Source: Candidatus Aphodenecus pullistercoris | GTDB lineage: Bacteria > Spirochaetota > Spirochaetia > Sphaerochaetales > Sphaerochaetaceae | Direction of reading: 5' to 3' | Length of the DNA: 32,240 nt | NCBI GenBank assembly: GCA_017694495.1 | Contig: JADIMU010000055.1 | Span: 1 to 32,240, forward strand | Shown here: positions 1 to 8,040 of the stretch, piece by piece | How positions within the stretch are numbered: the first letter of the stretch is position 1 | Layout of the letters: each line of letters starts with the position of its first letter | Position numbers and translations under genes: made by a program | The notes under the pieces: generated by a model | The model's database searches: none | What the model saw: only the letters and a program-made list of their open reading frames with translations | Told to the model about the DNA's origin: nothing

Positions 1-501
1 GAGGTAGTCGATGCTGCCCAGATAGCGTTCCACCTGACGGCTGTCGAGCCCCTCGCGCAGCTTCATGCGCGAAAGCTGCGATGTTATGAAGTCCATGTTG
101 AGTCTTCTGATGCCATGGCGCGCCTCATCCAGCGCCTGGGCCAGATGGCGGGGATGGTGGAAGACTGCGCACTCGAAGAGCGTCTTCTCAAGCGGATGGT
201 CCTTGAAGAAGAGCTCACGGGCCATGAGGAAGAGCTTGATGTTCTCAAGCGCATGTGGTCCGTCGAGTTTCGGCGCCTCAGCCTCGATGTACTGGCACAG
301 GAGGACGAAGGTGTGGCCGACGCACTCGAGGAATAGGTCGTCCTTTCCTCTGTAGTAGTGGTACATCATGCCCTTCGAGATTCCATGCTTTCGGCAGATC
401 AGTTCGACGCTGACGTTGTCGTATCCCAAGGTCCCGAACTCTTCAGTGGCCGCCTGTATGATGAGGGCGCGGCTCCTTTCCTGCCTTTCCTTCTGTGTCA
501 T
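1..501 (-). CDS. TetR/AcrR-family transcriptional regulator (C-terminus cut by window edge)
   Basis: Reading the minus strand from ATG at 501 gives 167 codons open to the window edge. The protein begins MTQKERQERSRALIIQAA and continues with a typical TetR helix-turn-helix near residues 28-52 (VELICRKHGISKGMMYHYY, then KDDLF). The rest is helical, as expected for a ligand-binding and dimerisation domain, and the stop lies outside the window. Family members are usually about 190-210 residues, so roughly 30 residues may be missing. The start lies 2 bases after the TAA of the antiporter gene, so the two are probably co-transcribed and translationally coupled. The likely role is local repression of the antiporter, with the palindrome at 1759-1776 as operator. 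The ligand is unknown. The fold call is firm; the target is inferred from context. Confidence 0.9.
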   Translation of the reverse strand, partial: MTQKERQERSRALIIQAATEEFGTLGYDNVSVELICRKHGISKGMMYHYYRGKDDLFLECVGHTFVLLCQYIEAEAPKLDGPHALENIKLFLMARELFFKDHPLEKTLFECAVFHHPRHLAQALDEARHGIRRLNMDFITSQLSRMKLREGLDSRQVERYLGSIDYL

Positions 502-503
502 GC

Positions 504-1736
504 TTATGCTGCCTTCGCCTTGCCAAGCTCTCCTGCCCACTCGAAGCCCTTCTTCGCCATGAAGACGGCTATGATCTCGTTGATGACGGCCGCCGCGGCT
601 ATCGTGCCCTGGATGATCTGGGCAAGCTCGGGGGCTGGCCCTTCCAGGACGCCGGCGGCGATTCCGGTGAAGACCAGGGAGACGCCCGAGTGGGGCAGAA
701 GGGTGAATCCCAGGTACTTCCTGACCGTGTCAGGCATGTGGGTGACGGTGGCGCCGAACCAGGCGCCGCTGTACTTGCCTACTGCACGGGCGATGATGTA
801 GACGGCTGTGTAGATGCCGGCTCCAAAAATCAGATGATAGTCCAGCGGGGCTGCAAGGTCCAGAATGACGACGATCATCGCGAAGCCGATGATGGGGTTC
901 ATGACCTTCATCATGCCATCAAGCTGCTCTTTGGTGACCATGTTGGCGAAGACTGTGGAGAAGGACATGCCGATGAGCATGAAGTTCAGCACAGGCGTCG
1001 GCAGCGCGCTGTTGATGGCGAAGCCGATTCCCGCCGACAGGAGGAGCATTGCGAGCATGACGGCAAGCGTAGTGGAGGCCTTCTTCGTATGCTGGAGCAT
1101 TTTGCCGGTGATGAAACCTGTGATGATGCCTATGATGACTGGCAGGAAGACGAGGAAGAGGACGCCTGCCACCGGTATGCCTGCACTCGAGATGTGGGCC
1201 GAGACAAGGGCTATGACGGTGAAGAAGACGAGCGCTCCAACAAGGTCGTCCAGCGCCGCCATGGGAATCAGGGTGCGCGTCACGGGGCCATCGGCCTTGA
1301 GCGAGGTGACGACGGACAGCGAGGGTGCGGGTGCCGTCGCGAGGGCGATGCCGCCGAACATGAAGGCCAGATAGACCGGGATGTCGGCGAAGGCGAAGAT
1401 GATGCCGAAGACGAGAGAGACCACGATGAAGGTGCCAAGCGATTCCGTGATCGTCGTGACGACTATCTGAGACCCTGCCTTCTTCATGTCGGCCCAGATC
1501 ATCTCGGTGCCTATCATGAGGCCGAAGGTGCACTCGAATATGTGTTCCGTTATGCCGAACCAGGACGAATCCATGATCGAGGTCCTGAGGATGTTCAGGG
1601 CGTGCGGTCCGATGACTATTCCAGTGATGAGCCAGCCGAGGATGGCAGGCAGCTTGGCCTTTGAGACGAGCTTTCCGGCGAAGTATGCGATGACGATCGA
1701 AATGGCCAGAAGCAGCAGATCCACCAGCAGATTCAT
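504..1736 (-). CDS. CPA2-type cation:proton antiporter (Kef/NapA-like, membrane domain only)
   Basis: This 410-residue protein is almost entirely hydrophobic, with about 12 predicted membrane segments. The CPA2 hallmarks are visible: an ATAPAPS stretch near residues 133-139, which corresponds to the broken helix, and an Asp pair in MAALDDLVGALV (D163, D164), the ion- and proton-carrying dyad of electrogenic antiporters. There is no C-terminal TrkA-N/RCK domain, unlike full-length KefB/C. Proteins of this type exchange Na+ or K+ for H+ across the inner membrane; the ion cannot be told from sequence. The ATG at 1736 is preceded by AAGGAGAG at good spacing. The TetR gene follows 2 bases after the stop, suggesting a small regulated operon for ion or pH stress, or for export of an inducing compound. 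Confidence 0.9.
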   Translation of the reverse strand: MNLLVDLLLLAISIVIAYFAGKLVSKAKLPAILGWLITGIVIGPHALNILRTSIMDSSWFGITEHIFECTFGLMIGTEMIWADMKKAGSQIVVTTITESLGTFIVVSLVFGIIFAFADIPVYLAFMFGGIALATAPAPSLSVVTSLKADGPVTRTLIPMAALDDLVGALVFFTVIALVSAHISSAGIPVAGVLFLVFLPVIIGIITGFITGKMLQHTKKASTTLAVMLAMLLLSAGIGFAINSALPTPVLNFMLIGMSFSTVFANMVTKEQLDGMMKVMNPIIGFAMIVVILDLAAPLDYHLIFGAGIYTAVYIIARAVGKYSGAWFGATVTHMPDTVRKYLGFTLLPHSGVSLVFTGIAAGVLEGPAPELAQIIQGTIAAAAVINEIIAVFMAKKGFEWAGELGKAKAA

Positions 1737-1757
1737 GATGAAAAACTCTCCTTGAAA

Positions 1758-1812
1758 AGTAGACGCTTCCGTCTACAACAGGCCAATCTACACAAAACAG
1801 ACGGAATCGTCC
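1758..1812 (-). promoter_or_regulatory. Probable TetR operator overlapping the antiporter promoter
   Basis: A perfect inverted repeat, GTAGACG-CTTC-CGTCTAC, lies at 1759-1776, about 22 bases upstream of the antiporter ATG. A weaker copy of its core, GACG-GAAT-CGTC, lies at 1800-1811 with its centre 38 bases away. On the minus strand a possible -35 TTGGCC (1786-1781) and -10 TCTACT (1763-1758) are 17 bases apart, which puts the palindrome in the spacer and -10. TetR-family operators commonly have this GTAGAC-like form, and the TetR gene lies in the same operon. The promoter boxes are weak; the palindrome is solid. Confidence 0.6.
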
Positions 1813-1875
1813 ATATGTCTTTCGCGGTTTTCTCCGACTCCTCCGGAATATGTGGAATTACTGTCCCTTGTCGTT

Positions 1876-1902
1876 TTGACGCGAAAAGGGGTGGATTATG
1901 CC
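1876..1902 (+). promoter_or_regulatory. Tentative promoter region of carbohydrate cluster 1
   Basis: The 234-base gap between the divergent antiporter and permease genes must hold the promoter of cluster 1. The best candidate is TTGACG (1876-1881) with TATGCC (1897-1902), although the 15-base spacing is short. The same spot carries CGTTTTGACGCGAAAAG (1872-1888), which resembles the direct repeats upstream of the cluster 2 sensor kinase, so it may instead be a regulator site. Confidence 0.25.
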
Positions 1903-1970
1903 TGAAGTCGAAAATACATATTGCGGTAAGTCCACGCGGTGCTAGGGTTTGGTCAAAAGGGAGCGGAAAA

Positions 1971-2900
1971 GTGAGGAAAAAGGAAACACAGGAACACAGG
2001 CTCTCCGTCAAGGCGGACTGGCACAAGTACAAGTGGCTCTACTGGATGGTCATTCCGGTCGTCCTGTACTATGGCATCTTTATGTACATACCCATGTTCG
2101 GCCAGGTCATCGCCTTCCAGGACTATCGACCTGCAAGGGGAATACTGGGCAGCGACTGGGTAGGCTTGGAGAACTTCATCGACTTCTTCAGTTCGCCATT
2201 CGCCTGGCGTGTGATAAGGAACACAATCATAATCTCGTTCAATGAGATACTCTTCGGCTTCCCCGCGCCAATCATCCTGGCGCTGTTGCTGAACGAGATG
2301 AGCTGCCGCGGCTACAAGAAGGCATTGCAGACGGTCTCATACATCCCGCACTTCGTCTCCCTCGTCGTCATGTGCGGCATCATAGTCGACTTCACCAGCA
2401 GCCGCGGCGTCATCACACACATCATGGAGTTCTTCGGAGTCGAGAACCAGAACCTCCTGGCAAACAGCTCCTACTTCGTCCCGATCTACGTGATTTCGGG
2501 AATCTGGAAGAACATTGGCTGGGGCTCGATCATCTACCTGTCGACGCTCTCCGGTGTCGACGAGAACCTTTATGAGGCCGCCGCCATAGACGGTGCGGGC
2601 CGATGGCAGCGTCTGCTGCACGTCACGCTGCCATCCCTTGTCCCGATCATCGCGATTCAGCTGATCATGCGTGTAGGAAACATCATGAGCGCCGGAGCTG
2701 AGAAGATCATCCTCCTCTACTCACCGGCGGTCTATGAGACGGCAGATACGATTGCAAGCTATGTCTACCGGTCAGGAATCCAGGAACAGAGCTATTCGCT
2801 GGCCGCGGCGGTAGGCATGTTCAACTCCGTCATCAACCTGGGTCTTGTGGTCTTCGCCAACTGGTTCAGCCGCAAATTCGTCGACGAGAGTCTCTGGTAG
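1971..2900 (+). CDS. Carbohydrate ABC transporter permease, LplB type (cluster 1)
   Basis: This 309-residue inner-membrane protein has about six membrane segments. It carries the LplB-family N-terminal pattern (KYKWLYWMVIPVVLYYGIF, then MYIPMFGQVIAFQDY) and the permease EAA loop YEAAAIDGAGRWQRLLHVTLP, which docks to the ATPase. GTG at 1971 is chosen because AAAAGGGAG lies 7 bases upstream and the family's start pattern begins just after it. The frame stays open back to 1752, but that extension would add 73 residues unlike any membrane N-terminus. The second permease starts 13 bases after the stop. LplB/YtcP pairs import oligosaccharides with a large binding protein and a shared MsmX-like ATPase; no ATPase is encoded here. 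Confidence 0.93.
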   Translation: MRKKETQEHRLSVKADWHKYKWLYWMVIPVVLYYGIFMYIPMFGQVIAFQDYRPARGILGSDWVGLENFIDFFSSPFAWRVIRNTIIISFNEILFGFPAPIILALLLNEMSCRGYKKALQTVSYIPHFVSLVVMCGIIVDFTSSRGVITHIMEFFGVENQNLLANSSYFVPIYVISGIWKNIGWGSIIYLSTLSGVDENLYEAAAIDGAGRWQRLLHVTLPSLVPIIAIQLIMRVGNIMSAGAEKIILLYSPAVYETADTIASYVYRSGIQEQSYSLAAAVGMFNSVINLGLVVFANWFSRKFVDESLW

Positions 2901-2913
2901 GGGAGGTGGAAAG

Positions 2914-3780
2914 ATGAAAAGGACAAGAAGCGACAGGATCGTCGACGTCATCATCGCGGTGGTGGTCACATTCATATGCATCCTCTGCCTCTACCCGATG
3001 CTCCACGTGCTGGCCGCATCCTTCTCGGACCCGATGCGCCTGATGAACCACCAGGGAATCATGCTCTGGCCGGATGGCTGGTCGCTGGACGGCTACAAGG
3101 CCATCATGAGGAACAAGGGCCTGTGGACCGGTTATCTGAACACAATCATATACCTCGTCTTCGGAACTGCAATCAACATGGTCATGACAATCATCGGAGC
3201 CTACGTCCTCTCACGCAAGGGTTACCGCTGGAAGAAAGCCATCACATTCTTCATCGTCTTCACGATGTACTTCACCGGTGGAACCATACCCAACTTCCTG
3301 CTGGTCAAAGGACTTGGTCTGCTGAATACAAGGCTCGCCCTCCTGCTGCCGAACGCGATTGCGACCTGGAACCTCCTGGTCCTGAGGACAGGCTTCGCCA
3401 GCGTTCCGGAGTCTCTGGTCGAGGCGCCCAAGATCGACGGGGCCAACGAGCTGCAGGTCCTGACGAGGATCGTGCTGCCGGTGAGCAAGGCTTCCGTCGC
3501 CGTCATCCTGCTCTTCTACGCGGTCGGCCACTGGAACAGCTGGTTCAACGCCATGGTCTATCTGCCTGCCGCCAGGGACCTCTATCCCTTGCAGCTCTAC
3601 CTCAGGGAGATCCTGATCTCCAACTCCGAGGTCGCGGCTGGCGACAACAGCATCAACTACATCGGTGAGCTGGTGAAGTACTGCGCCATAGTCGTGTCCA
3701 CGGTCCCCGTCCTGTGCATCTACCCCTTCGTGCAGAAGTACTTCGTCAGTGGTGTGATGATGGGATCGGTCAAAGAGTGA
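2914..3780 (+). CDS. Carbohydrate ABC transporter permease, YtcP type (cluster 1)
   Basis: This 288-residue inner-membrane protein has about six membrane segments and is the partner subunit of the LplB-type permease. The N-terminus has the pattern DVIIAVVVTFICILCLYPML, then LAASFSDP. The EAA loop reads LVEAPKIDGANELQVLTRIVLP, with P in place of the second A (EAP for EAA). The C-terminus (YPFVQKYFVSGVMMGSVKE) is the conserved end of this family. ATG at 2914 follows GGGGAGGTGG, and an in-frame extension back to 2845 overlaps the previous gene and looks non-protein-like. The binding-protein gene starts 25 bases downstream. The heterodimer forms the import channel; the substrate is inferred from the enzymes of the cluster. 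Confidence 0.94.
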   Translation: MKRTRSDRIVDVIIAVVVTFICILCLYPMLHVLAASFSDPMRLMNHQGIMLWPDGWSLDGYKAIMRNKGLWTGYLNTIIYLVFGTAINMVMTIIGAYVLSRKGYRWKKAITFFIVFTMYFTGGTIPNFLLVKGLGLLNTRLALLLPNAIATWNLLVLRTGFASVPESLVEAPKIDGANELQVLTRIVLPVSKASVAVILLFYAVGHWNSWFNAMVYLPAARDLYPLQLYLREILISNSEVAAGDNSINYIGELVKYCAIVVSTVPVLCIYPFVQKYFVSGVMMGSVKE

Positions 3781-3805
3781 ACTACAATACAAAAGGAGAT
3801 AAACA

Positions 3806-5416
3806 ATGAAAAAGACTTTGACAGCAATCATCGTCCTCATCCTCTCGCTCATCCCCCTCTATGCAGGTGGCAGCGCGGAGAGCACGGCGGACAATGTGGC
3901 CGTCGCCGAGGATTTCGTCGTCAGCTATCCGGTCGCGAACGATGGACAGACTCTGGACATCTGGTGCCCGATCCAGGCGCCTGCGGCCAAGTACATCACT
4001 TCCTACAATGAGCAGGAGATCTACAACGAGATCGAGAAGAACACTGGCATTTCGACCAACTACATCCATCCTGCCCTTGGCCAGGAGAAGGAGCAGCTTG
4101 GCCTCCTTATCGCCGGCGGTGATCTGCCGGACATCATCCAGATCCGTGACCTGTACAGTGGCGGAGCTTCCAGTGGAGTCGACGATGGCATCTTCTATGA
4201 TCTGACCGACCTGGTGAAGACCTATGCGCCGGATTATTATGCATTGATCACGCAGGATGATCTGATGTACAAGCTCGCAACCGACAACGATGGGCGCATC
4301 GTCGCCTTCCATCTGCTGAAGTCGACCGCCCCCGAGTTCTACCGCATCAACTTCACCGATGCAGTAATCGAGAAGTATGGTATCGAGGAGATGCCTGTCA
4401 CTCTCGACGACTATGAGGAGATCTTCTCCAGAATGGCGGCCGACGGGCTTGCAGGATTCGCTTTGCCGATGAATGGTCAGCTTGACCAGTTCATGTGGCC
4501 CTTCGGCATCACACCAGGCTTCTTCCTTGACGAGAATGGCAATGTTGCCTATGGCGCATACACGGAGGAGTACAGAGATTACCTTGAGTTCATGCATGAC
4601 TGGTATTCCAAGGGCTACATCTACAAGGACTTCATGAGCAACCTCTCGACAAACCAGAGACGCGCCCTCTATTCGAACCTCCAGGTCGGAATGCTCTACG
4701 ACGCCGTCGATCTGGCGAAGAGCCAGGCCGAATCGGCAGGCTTGAAGTCATATCCTGCGAACTATCCCCGCCAGTACGAAGGTCAGAAGATTCCATTCCG
4801 CACCGTCTACGAGGAGACGTTGCCCGTCACGCAGTCTGGCAGTTCGATGGCGACTGTCGTCACGACCAGCTGTGAGAATCCTGAGCTCGCCGTCCAGTAC
4901 CTGAACTATTTCTACACCCAGGAAGGCGCCGACCTGTGCAACTGGGGCATCAAGGACAAGGCCTATACGGTCGACGAGAATGGCCAGAAGCACTTCACCG
5001 ACTACATGCTGAACAATCCGGACATCGCTCTTGGAGACGTCCAGACACTGTTGAAGATCCATCTGACGGCCAAACTTGCCGAACCGGATGTCGTGTGCAA
5101 TCCGAACGTCATCTCCAACGAAGAGGCCCTCGAGCTCAGGATGATGTACTCGGATGATCCGAACGTCGACGATTCTCAGGTCCTTCCCGTCTTCGAGCTT
5201 TCCGCTGAGGCGGCCTATGACAGGTCCAGAATCCTCAGGGACATCACGACATACATCGACGAGATGACCGTCAAGTTCATTACGGGTGCTACACCGCTTA
5301 CGGAGTATGACAGCTACATGGCCCAGCTGAAGAGCATGGGCATCGAGGATGCCATCGCAATCACCCAACAGGAGTATGAGACGTTCATGTCCAAGCCCGG
5401 ACTCGAGAGCCTTTGA
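3806..5416 (+). CDS. Large extracellular solute-binding protein for oligosaccharides (cluster 1)
   Basis: This 536-residue protein has a clear signal peptide, MKKTLTAIIVLILSLIPLYA, followed by GGSAES. There is no lipobox cysteine, so cleavage by signal peptidase I after LYA is expected. The size and motifs (IDIWCP-like WCPIQAP, GGDLPDIIQI, WYSKGYIYKDF) match the roughly 500-residue binding proteins that pair with LplB/YtcP permeases, such as those for alginate or glycosaminoglycan oligosaccharides. ATG at 3806 follows an excellent AAAAGGAGAT. A strong hairpin follows the stop, which may stabilise this part of the message and keep the binding protein in excess. It should act in the periplasm, delivering the ligand to the two permeases just upstream. 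Confidence 0.93.
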   Translation: MKKTLTAIIVLILSLIPLYAGGSAESTADNVAVAEDFVVSYPVANDGQTLDIWCPIQAPAAKYITSYNEQEIYNEIEKNTGISTNYIHPALGQEKEQLGLLIAGGDLPDIIQIRDLYSGGASSGVDDGIFYDLTDLVKTYAPDYYALITQDDLMYKLATDNDGRIVAFHLLKSTAPEFYRINFTDAVIEKYGIEEMPVTLDDYEEIFSRMAADGLAGFALPMNGQLDQFMWPFGITPGFFLDENGNVAYGAYTEEYRDYLEFMHDWYSKGYIYKDFMSNLSTNQRRALYSNLQVGMLYDAVDLAKSQAESAGLKSYPANYPRQYEGQKIPFRTVYEETLPVTQSGSSMATVVTTSCENPELAVQYLNYFYTQEGADLCNWGIKDKAYTVDENGQKHFTDYMLNNPDIALGDVQTLLKIHLTAKLAEPDVVCNPNVISNEEALELRMMYSDDPNVDDSQVLPVFELSAEAAYDRSRILRDITTYIDEMTVKFITGATPLTEYDSYMAQLKSMGIEDAIAITQQEYETFMSKPGLESL

Positions 5417-5433
5417 GGCATGATGATTCTGGG

Positions 5434-5453
5434 GGGAGGGCGTGGGCCCTCCC
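5434..5453 (+). promoter_or_regulatory. GC-rich hairpin between SBP1 and GH43 genes
   Basis: GGGAGGGC and GCCCTCCC form a perfect 8-bp stem around a GTGG loop, 17 bases after the SBP1 stop. Outer ATGAT/ATCAT arms could extend it. No T-run follows and the next ribosome-binding site comes right after, so it is more likely an mRNA stabiliser or partial attenuator than a full terminator. Confidence 0.6.
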
Positions 5454-5471
5454 TCATCATTTGGAGGTCAT

Positions 5472-6482
5472 ATGACAGAGGAAAGAAGACGGATGCTGAT
5501 GGACTTCGCAGATCCGGCATCCCTGATACCCGAGAGCGTCACTCCGCTCTTCGACTATTGGATACGCGATACGCACATAGCCCTTGGCCAGGATGGGTTC
5601 TACTACCTGACAGGTACGACCCGAAGTGAGGGGGAAGAGGCAGCCTTCCGCTTCAACGACGGCATCAGGTTGTGGAGGAGTCCCGACCTGAAGAAATGGG
5701 AGGATCTTGGTCTGGTCTGGTCCTTTGAGCGAGATGCGACCTGGCAGAAGGTCTGGTATACGGAGATGGGTGGATGGAAGGAGTCCTGTGCCGACGATCC
5801 GAAGGCCCACCGGGCCCTCTACGCACCGGAAATCCAGCAGATTGGAGGCGACTACTACATCACGGCGAGCATAAACTGGCCCAAACAGGAAGTGGGGGAC
5901 GAGGGCTCGTGCACCTTCCTCCTCAAGAGTGCGAGCGGACGCCCCGAAGGACCATATGTCGACGCCCATGGCGGTCCCCTGACCAGACGCATCGACTCAT
6001 CGCTCTTCATCGACGATGACGGGACTGTATATTACCTCTGGCAGGACGGTCGTATAGCCCGAATGAGACGCGACATGAAGGGCTTCGCCGAGGATCCCCG
6101 CTGGATTGTGCAGCAACACTACAATCCTGAACCCTACTGTGAGGGTGTTTCGATGTTCAAACACGATGGGCTATACCACTTGATCCTTGCCATATGGACA
6201 ATGGACGAGGGTGGGCGTGCCGGCTACTTTCCAGGAAGCAGAGAGCAGAAGCTTTCATACGACTGCGTCATTGCGACGAGCCGGAACATATATGGCCCCT
6301 ACAGCGAGCGATACACCGCAATCACAGGAGGTGGACACAACACAATCTTCCGCGACAAGGAAGGACGCATCCTGGCGACCATGTTCGGCAATCCGGTGAA
6401 TGACAGTTTCGCACCCTTCTACGCCAGGCCTGCAGCCATAGAGATGGAGTATCGGGATGGCAGACTCCATCCTAAGAGGTGA
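5472..6482 (+). CDS. GH43-like glycoside hydrolase (five-bladed propeller), cytoplasmic
   Basis: This 336-residue protein has no signal peptide. It carries the expected family-43 catalytic triad pattern: RDTHIALG near residues 32-39 (D33, candidate base), RIDSSLFIDDDG (D175, candidate pKa modulator) and YCEGVSMF (E224, candidate acid). LYAPEIQQIGGDYYI near 116-130 is also typical. Family members remove alpha-L-arabinose, beta-xylose or beta-galactose residues; the related GH117 family cleaves anhydrogalactose. ATG at 5472 sits behind TTGGAGG. The upstream in-frame codons from 5442 run into the hairpin and are rejected. Only 4 bases separate its stop from the sulfatase start. This enzyme has no counterpart in cluster 2, so the cluster 1 substrate probably has an extra side sugar. 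Family is likely; the exact sugar is unknown. Confidence 0.82.
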   Translation: MTEERRRMLMDFADPASLIPESVTPLFDYWIRDTHIALGQDGFYYLTGTTRSEGEEAAFRFNDGIRLWRSPDLKKWEDLGLVWSFERDATWQKVWYTEMGGWKESCADDPKAHRALYAPEIQQIGGDYYITASINWPKQEVGDEGSCTFLLKSASGRPEGPYVDAHGGPLTRRIDSSLFIDDDGTVYYLWQDGRIARMRRDMKGFAEDPRWIVQQHYNPEPYCEGVSMFKHDGLYHLILAIWTMDEGGRAGYFPGSREQKLSYDCVIATSRNIYGPYSERYTAITGGGHNTIFRDKEGRILATMFGNPVNDSFAPFYARPAAIEMEYRDGRLHPKR

Positions 6483-6486
6483 GGTG

Positions 6487-8019
6487 ATGGATCATATTCT
6501 GTATATCATGACGGATGAGCAGAGCCTCGAGACGATATCCGCGCTCGGGGCGGCGACGCACAGTACGCCGGCGATTGACCATCTGGTGAGGAATGGCACC
6601 TTCTATTCCAGGGCGTATACGGCTTCTCCCGTCTGTCTGCCATCACGGTGCGTCATGATGACTGGCATGATGCCGCACATTTCCGGCTCGATGAGCAATA
6701 CGACCGGAGCCTCGCTTTCTCTGGAGCATCCGAACCTCTTCACGATTCTAGGCAATGCCGGCTTCCGGACAAGCCTCCATGGCAAATGCCACTTCATTCC
6801 CGTGCCATATCCGGCGACGAGAAGTGACCAGACCCTCGAGTACGAACACTTCATCACGTACTACAAGGCTCTGGGCATTGAGCATCTCGACCTCCAGGAC
6901 GGGAAGAACAACTCCCTATGGTATTACGACGACTATTCGAAGGAAATGGAGAAGAAGGGGCGTCTGAAAGCCTATCGTGACGAGATACACATGAGCCCCG
7001 GCAAGCATGCACTTTCCGACTTCCCCTTTGGCGAGGATGACCATCCGGACGCTTGGGTCGGCAGGAAGGCCTGTGAGCGGATCGATTCGCTCGCCAGAGA
7101 TGAGAAGGCCTTCGTCTGGGTCAGCTTCTCAGGACCCCATTACCCTGTGGATCCTCCAGCTGAGTATATGCCGCTGGTCGATATGGCGAAGGACAGGGGG
7201 CGGGTCTTCTCTTCCGACGAATGGGATGATGAAAGCAAGTATCATTACAACGGCTTCCATGGTCCCGGTACGACAGAAGGCAGCGGACATGCGGATGACC
7301 ATGCCCAGAAGAACTATAGCGAGGACTACTGGAGGGCTTGGCGTCACCGCTATTTCGCCAACATCGTCCTGATTGACCGCTGGATCGGGAGGATACTCGA
7401 GTCCGCCAAGCGCAAATGGGGAGACGACTTTGCCGTCATCTTCACAAGCGACCATGGCGAGATGATGGGCAACCACAGTCTCTGGGGCAAGAACGGCTCC
7501 CTCTTTGAGGATGTCCTCCGTGTACCCTTGGTTGTGTACCAGCCGGGACAGGAAGGTCGTGTCGAGGATGCACTGGTCTGTTCTGACGACATCTTTCCGA
7601 CCATCATCAAACTCGCCGGAGCCGATTGTCCTTACGACCCACGACGCAGAGGCTTGCCATTGGATGAGGATGTTGCCAGAGGAGGACGAAAGGAGATTGT
7701 CAGCCTATGTGATGGCAGGCTTGCCATTGTCAGACCTCCATACAAGCTCGAGTGGAACCGCTATGAGCGTACTGGACGCATCTACAAGGAGTTCTATGAC
7801 CTCTCAAAGGATCCGCATGAGTTTGTAAACAGTTACATGGATGAGGATTACAGGGGCATCATTGATGAGATGGAGGTCAGACTCGAGCAACTTGAAAAGG
7901 AAGAGGGACTTTTGTCCTCTGTCTTCTATGTGAAAGGTGGAGGGGCAATGCCCTTCTATGTCGATTTCGGAGAAGGCGCAGGCTACTGGAACAACCATGG
8001 CCTGGATGTCGCCAGATGA
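6487..8019 (+). CDS. Type I sulfatase (formylglycine-dependent), cytoplasmic (cluster 1)
   Basis: This 510-residue alkaline-phosphatase-fold sulfatase has the catalytic signature SPVCLPSRCVMMTG. C50 is the residue converted to formylglycine, and R54 is the conserved arginine. The N-terminal metal site is MTDEQ (D10, E11), where most relatives have DD. The second metal motif is TSDHGEMMGNHSLWGK. No signal peptide is present, so it should act on imported sulfated sugars in the cytoplasm and release sulfate. ATG at 6487 follows AGAGGTGAGG; the in-frame frame back to 6457 overlaps the GH43 gene. Cys-type enzymes need an FGE or a radical-SAM anSME maturase, and neither is in this window. The regiochemistry of sulfate removal cannot be read from sequence. 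Confidence 0.92.
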   Translation: MDHILYIMTDEQSLETISALGAATHSTPAIDHLVRNGTFYSRAYTASPVCLPSRCVMMTGMMPHISGSMSNTTGASLSLEHPNLFTILGNAGFRTSLHGKCHFIPVPYPATRSDQTLEYEHFITYYKALGIEHLDLQDGKNNSLWYYDDYSKEMEKKGRLKAYRDEIHMSPGKHALSDFPFGEDDHPDAWVGRKACERIDSLARDEKAFVWVSFSGPHYPVDPPAEYMPLVDMAKDRGRVFSSDEWDDESKYHYNGFHGPGTTEGSGHADDHAQKNYSEDYWRAWRHRYFANIVLIDRWIGRILESAKRKWGDDFAVIFTSDHGEMMGNHSLWGKNGSLFEDVLRVPLVVYQPGQEGRVEDALVCSDDIFPTIIKLAGADCPYDPRRRGLPLDEDVARGGRKEIVSLCDGRLAIVRPPYKLEWNRYERTGRIYKEFYDLSKDPHEFVNSYMDEDYRGIIDEMEVRLEQLEKEEGLLSSVFYVKGGGAMPFYVDFGEGAGYWNNHGLDVAR

Positions 8020-8040
8020 GCAGAAAAAGGAGGAAAGCTC

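Noticed and set aside
495-1664. Long plus-strand open frame (389 residues) opposite the antiporter gene
   Set aside because: It is antisense to a clear membrane protein and its product is rich in Asp, Arg and His with no recognisable domain, as expected from a GC-rich shadow frame.
1752-1970. 73-residue N-terminal extension of the cluster 1 LplB-type permease
   Set aside because: It runs through the operator/promoter region and lacks membrane character. GTG at 1971 has a good ribosome-binding site and matches the family start.
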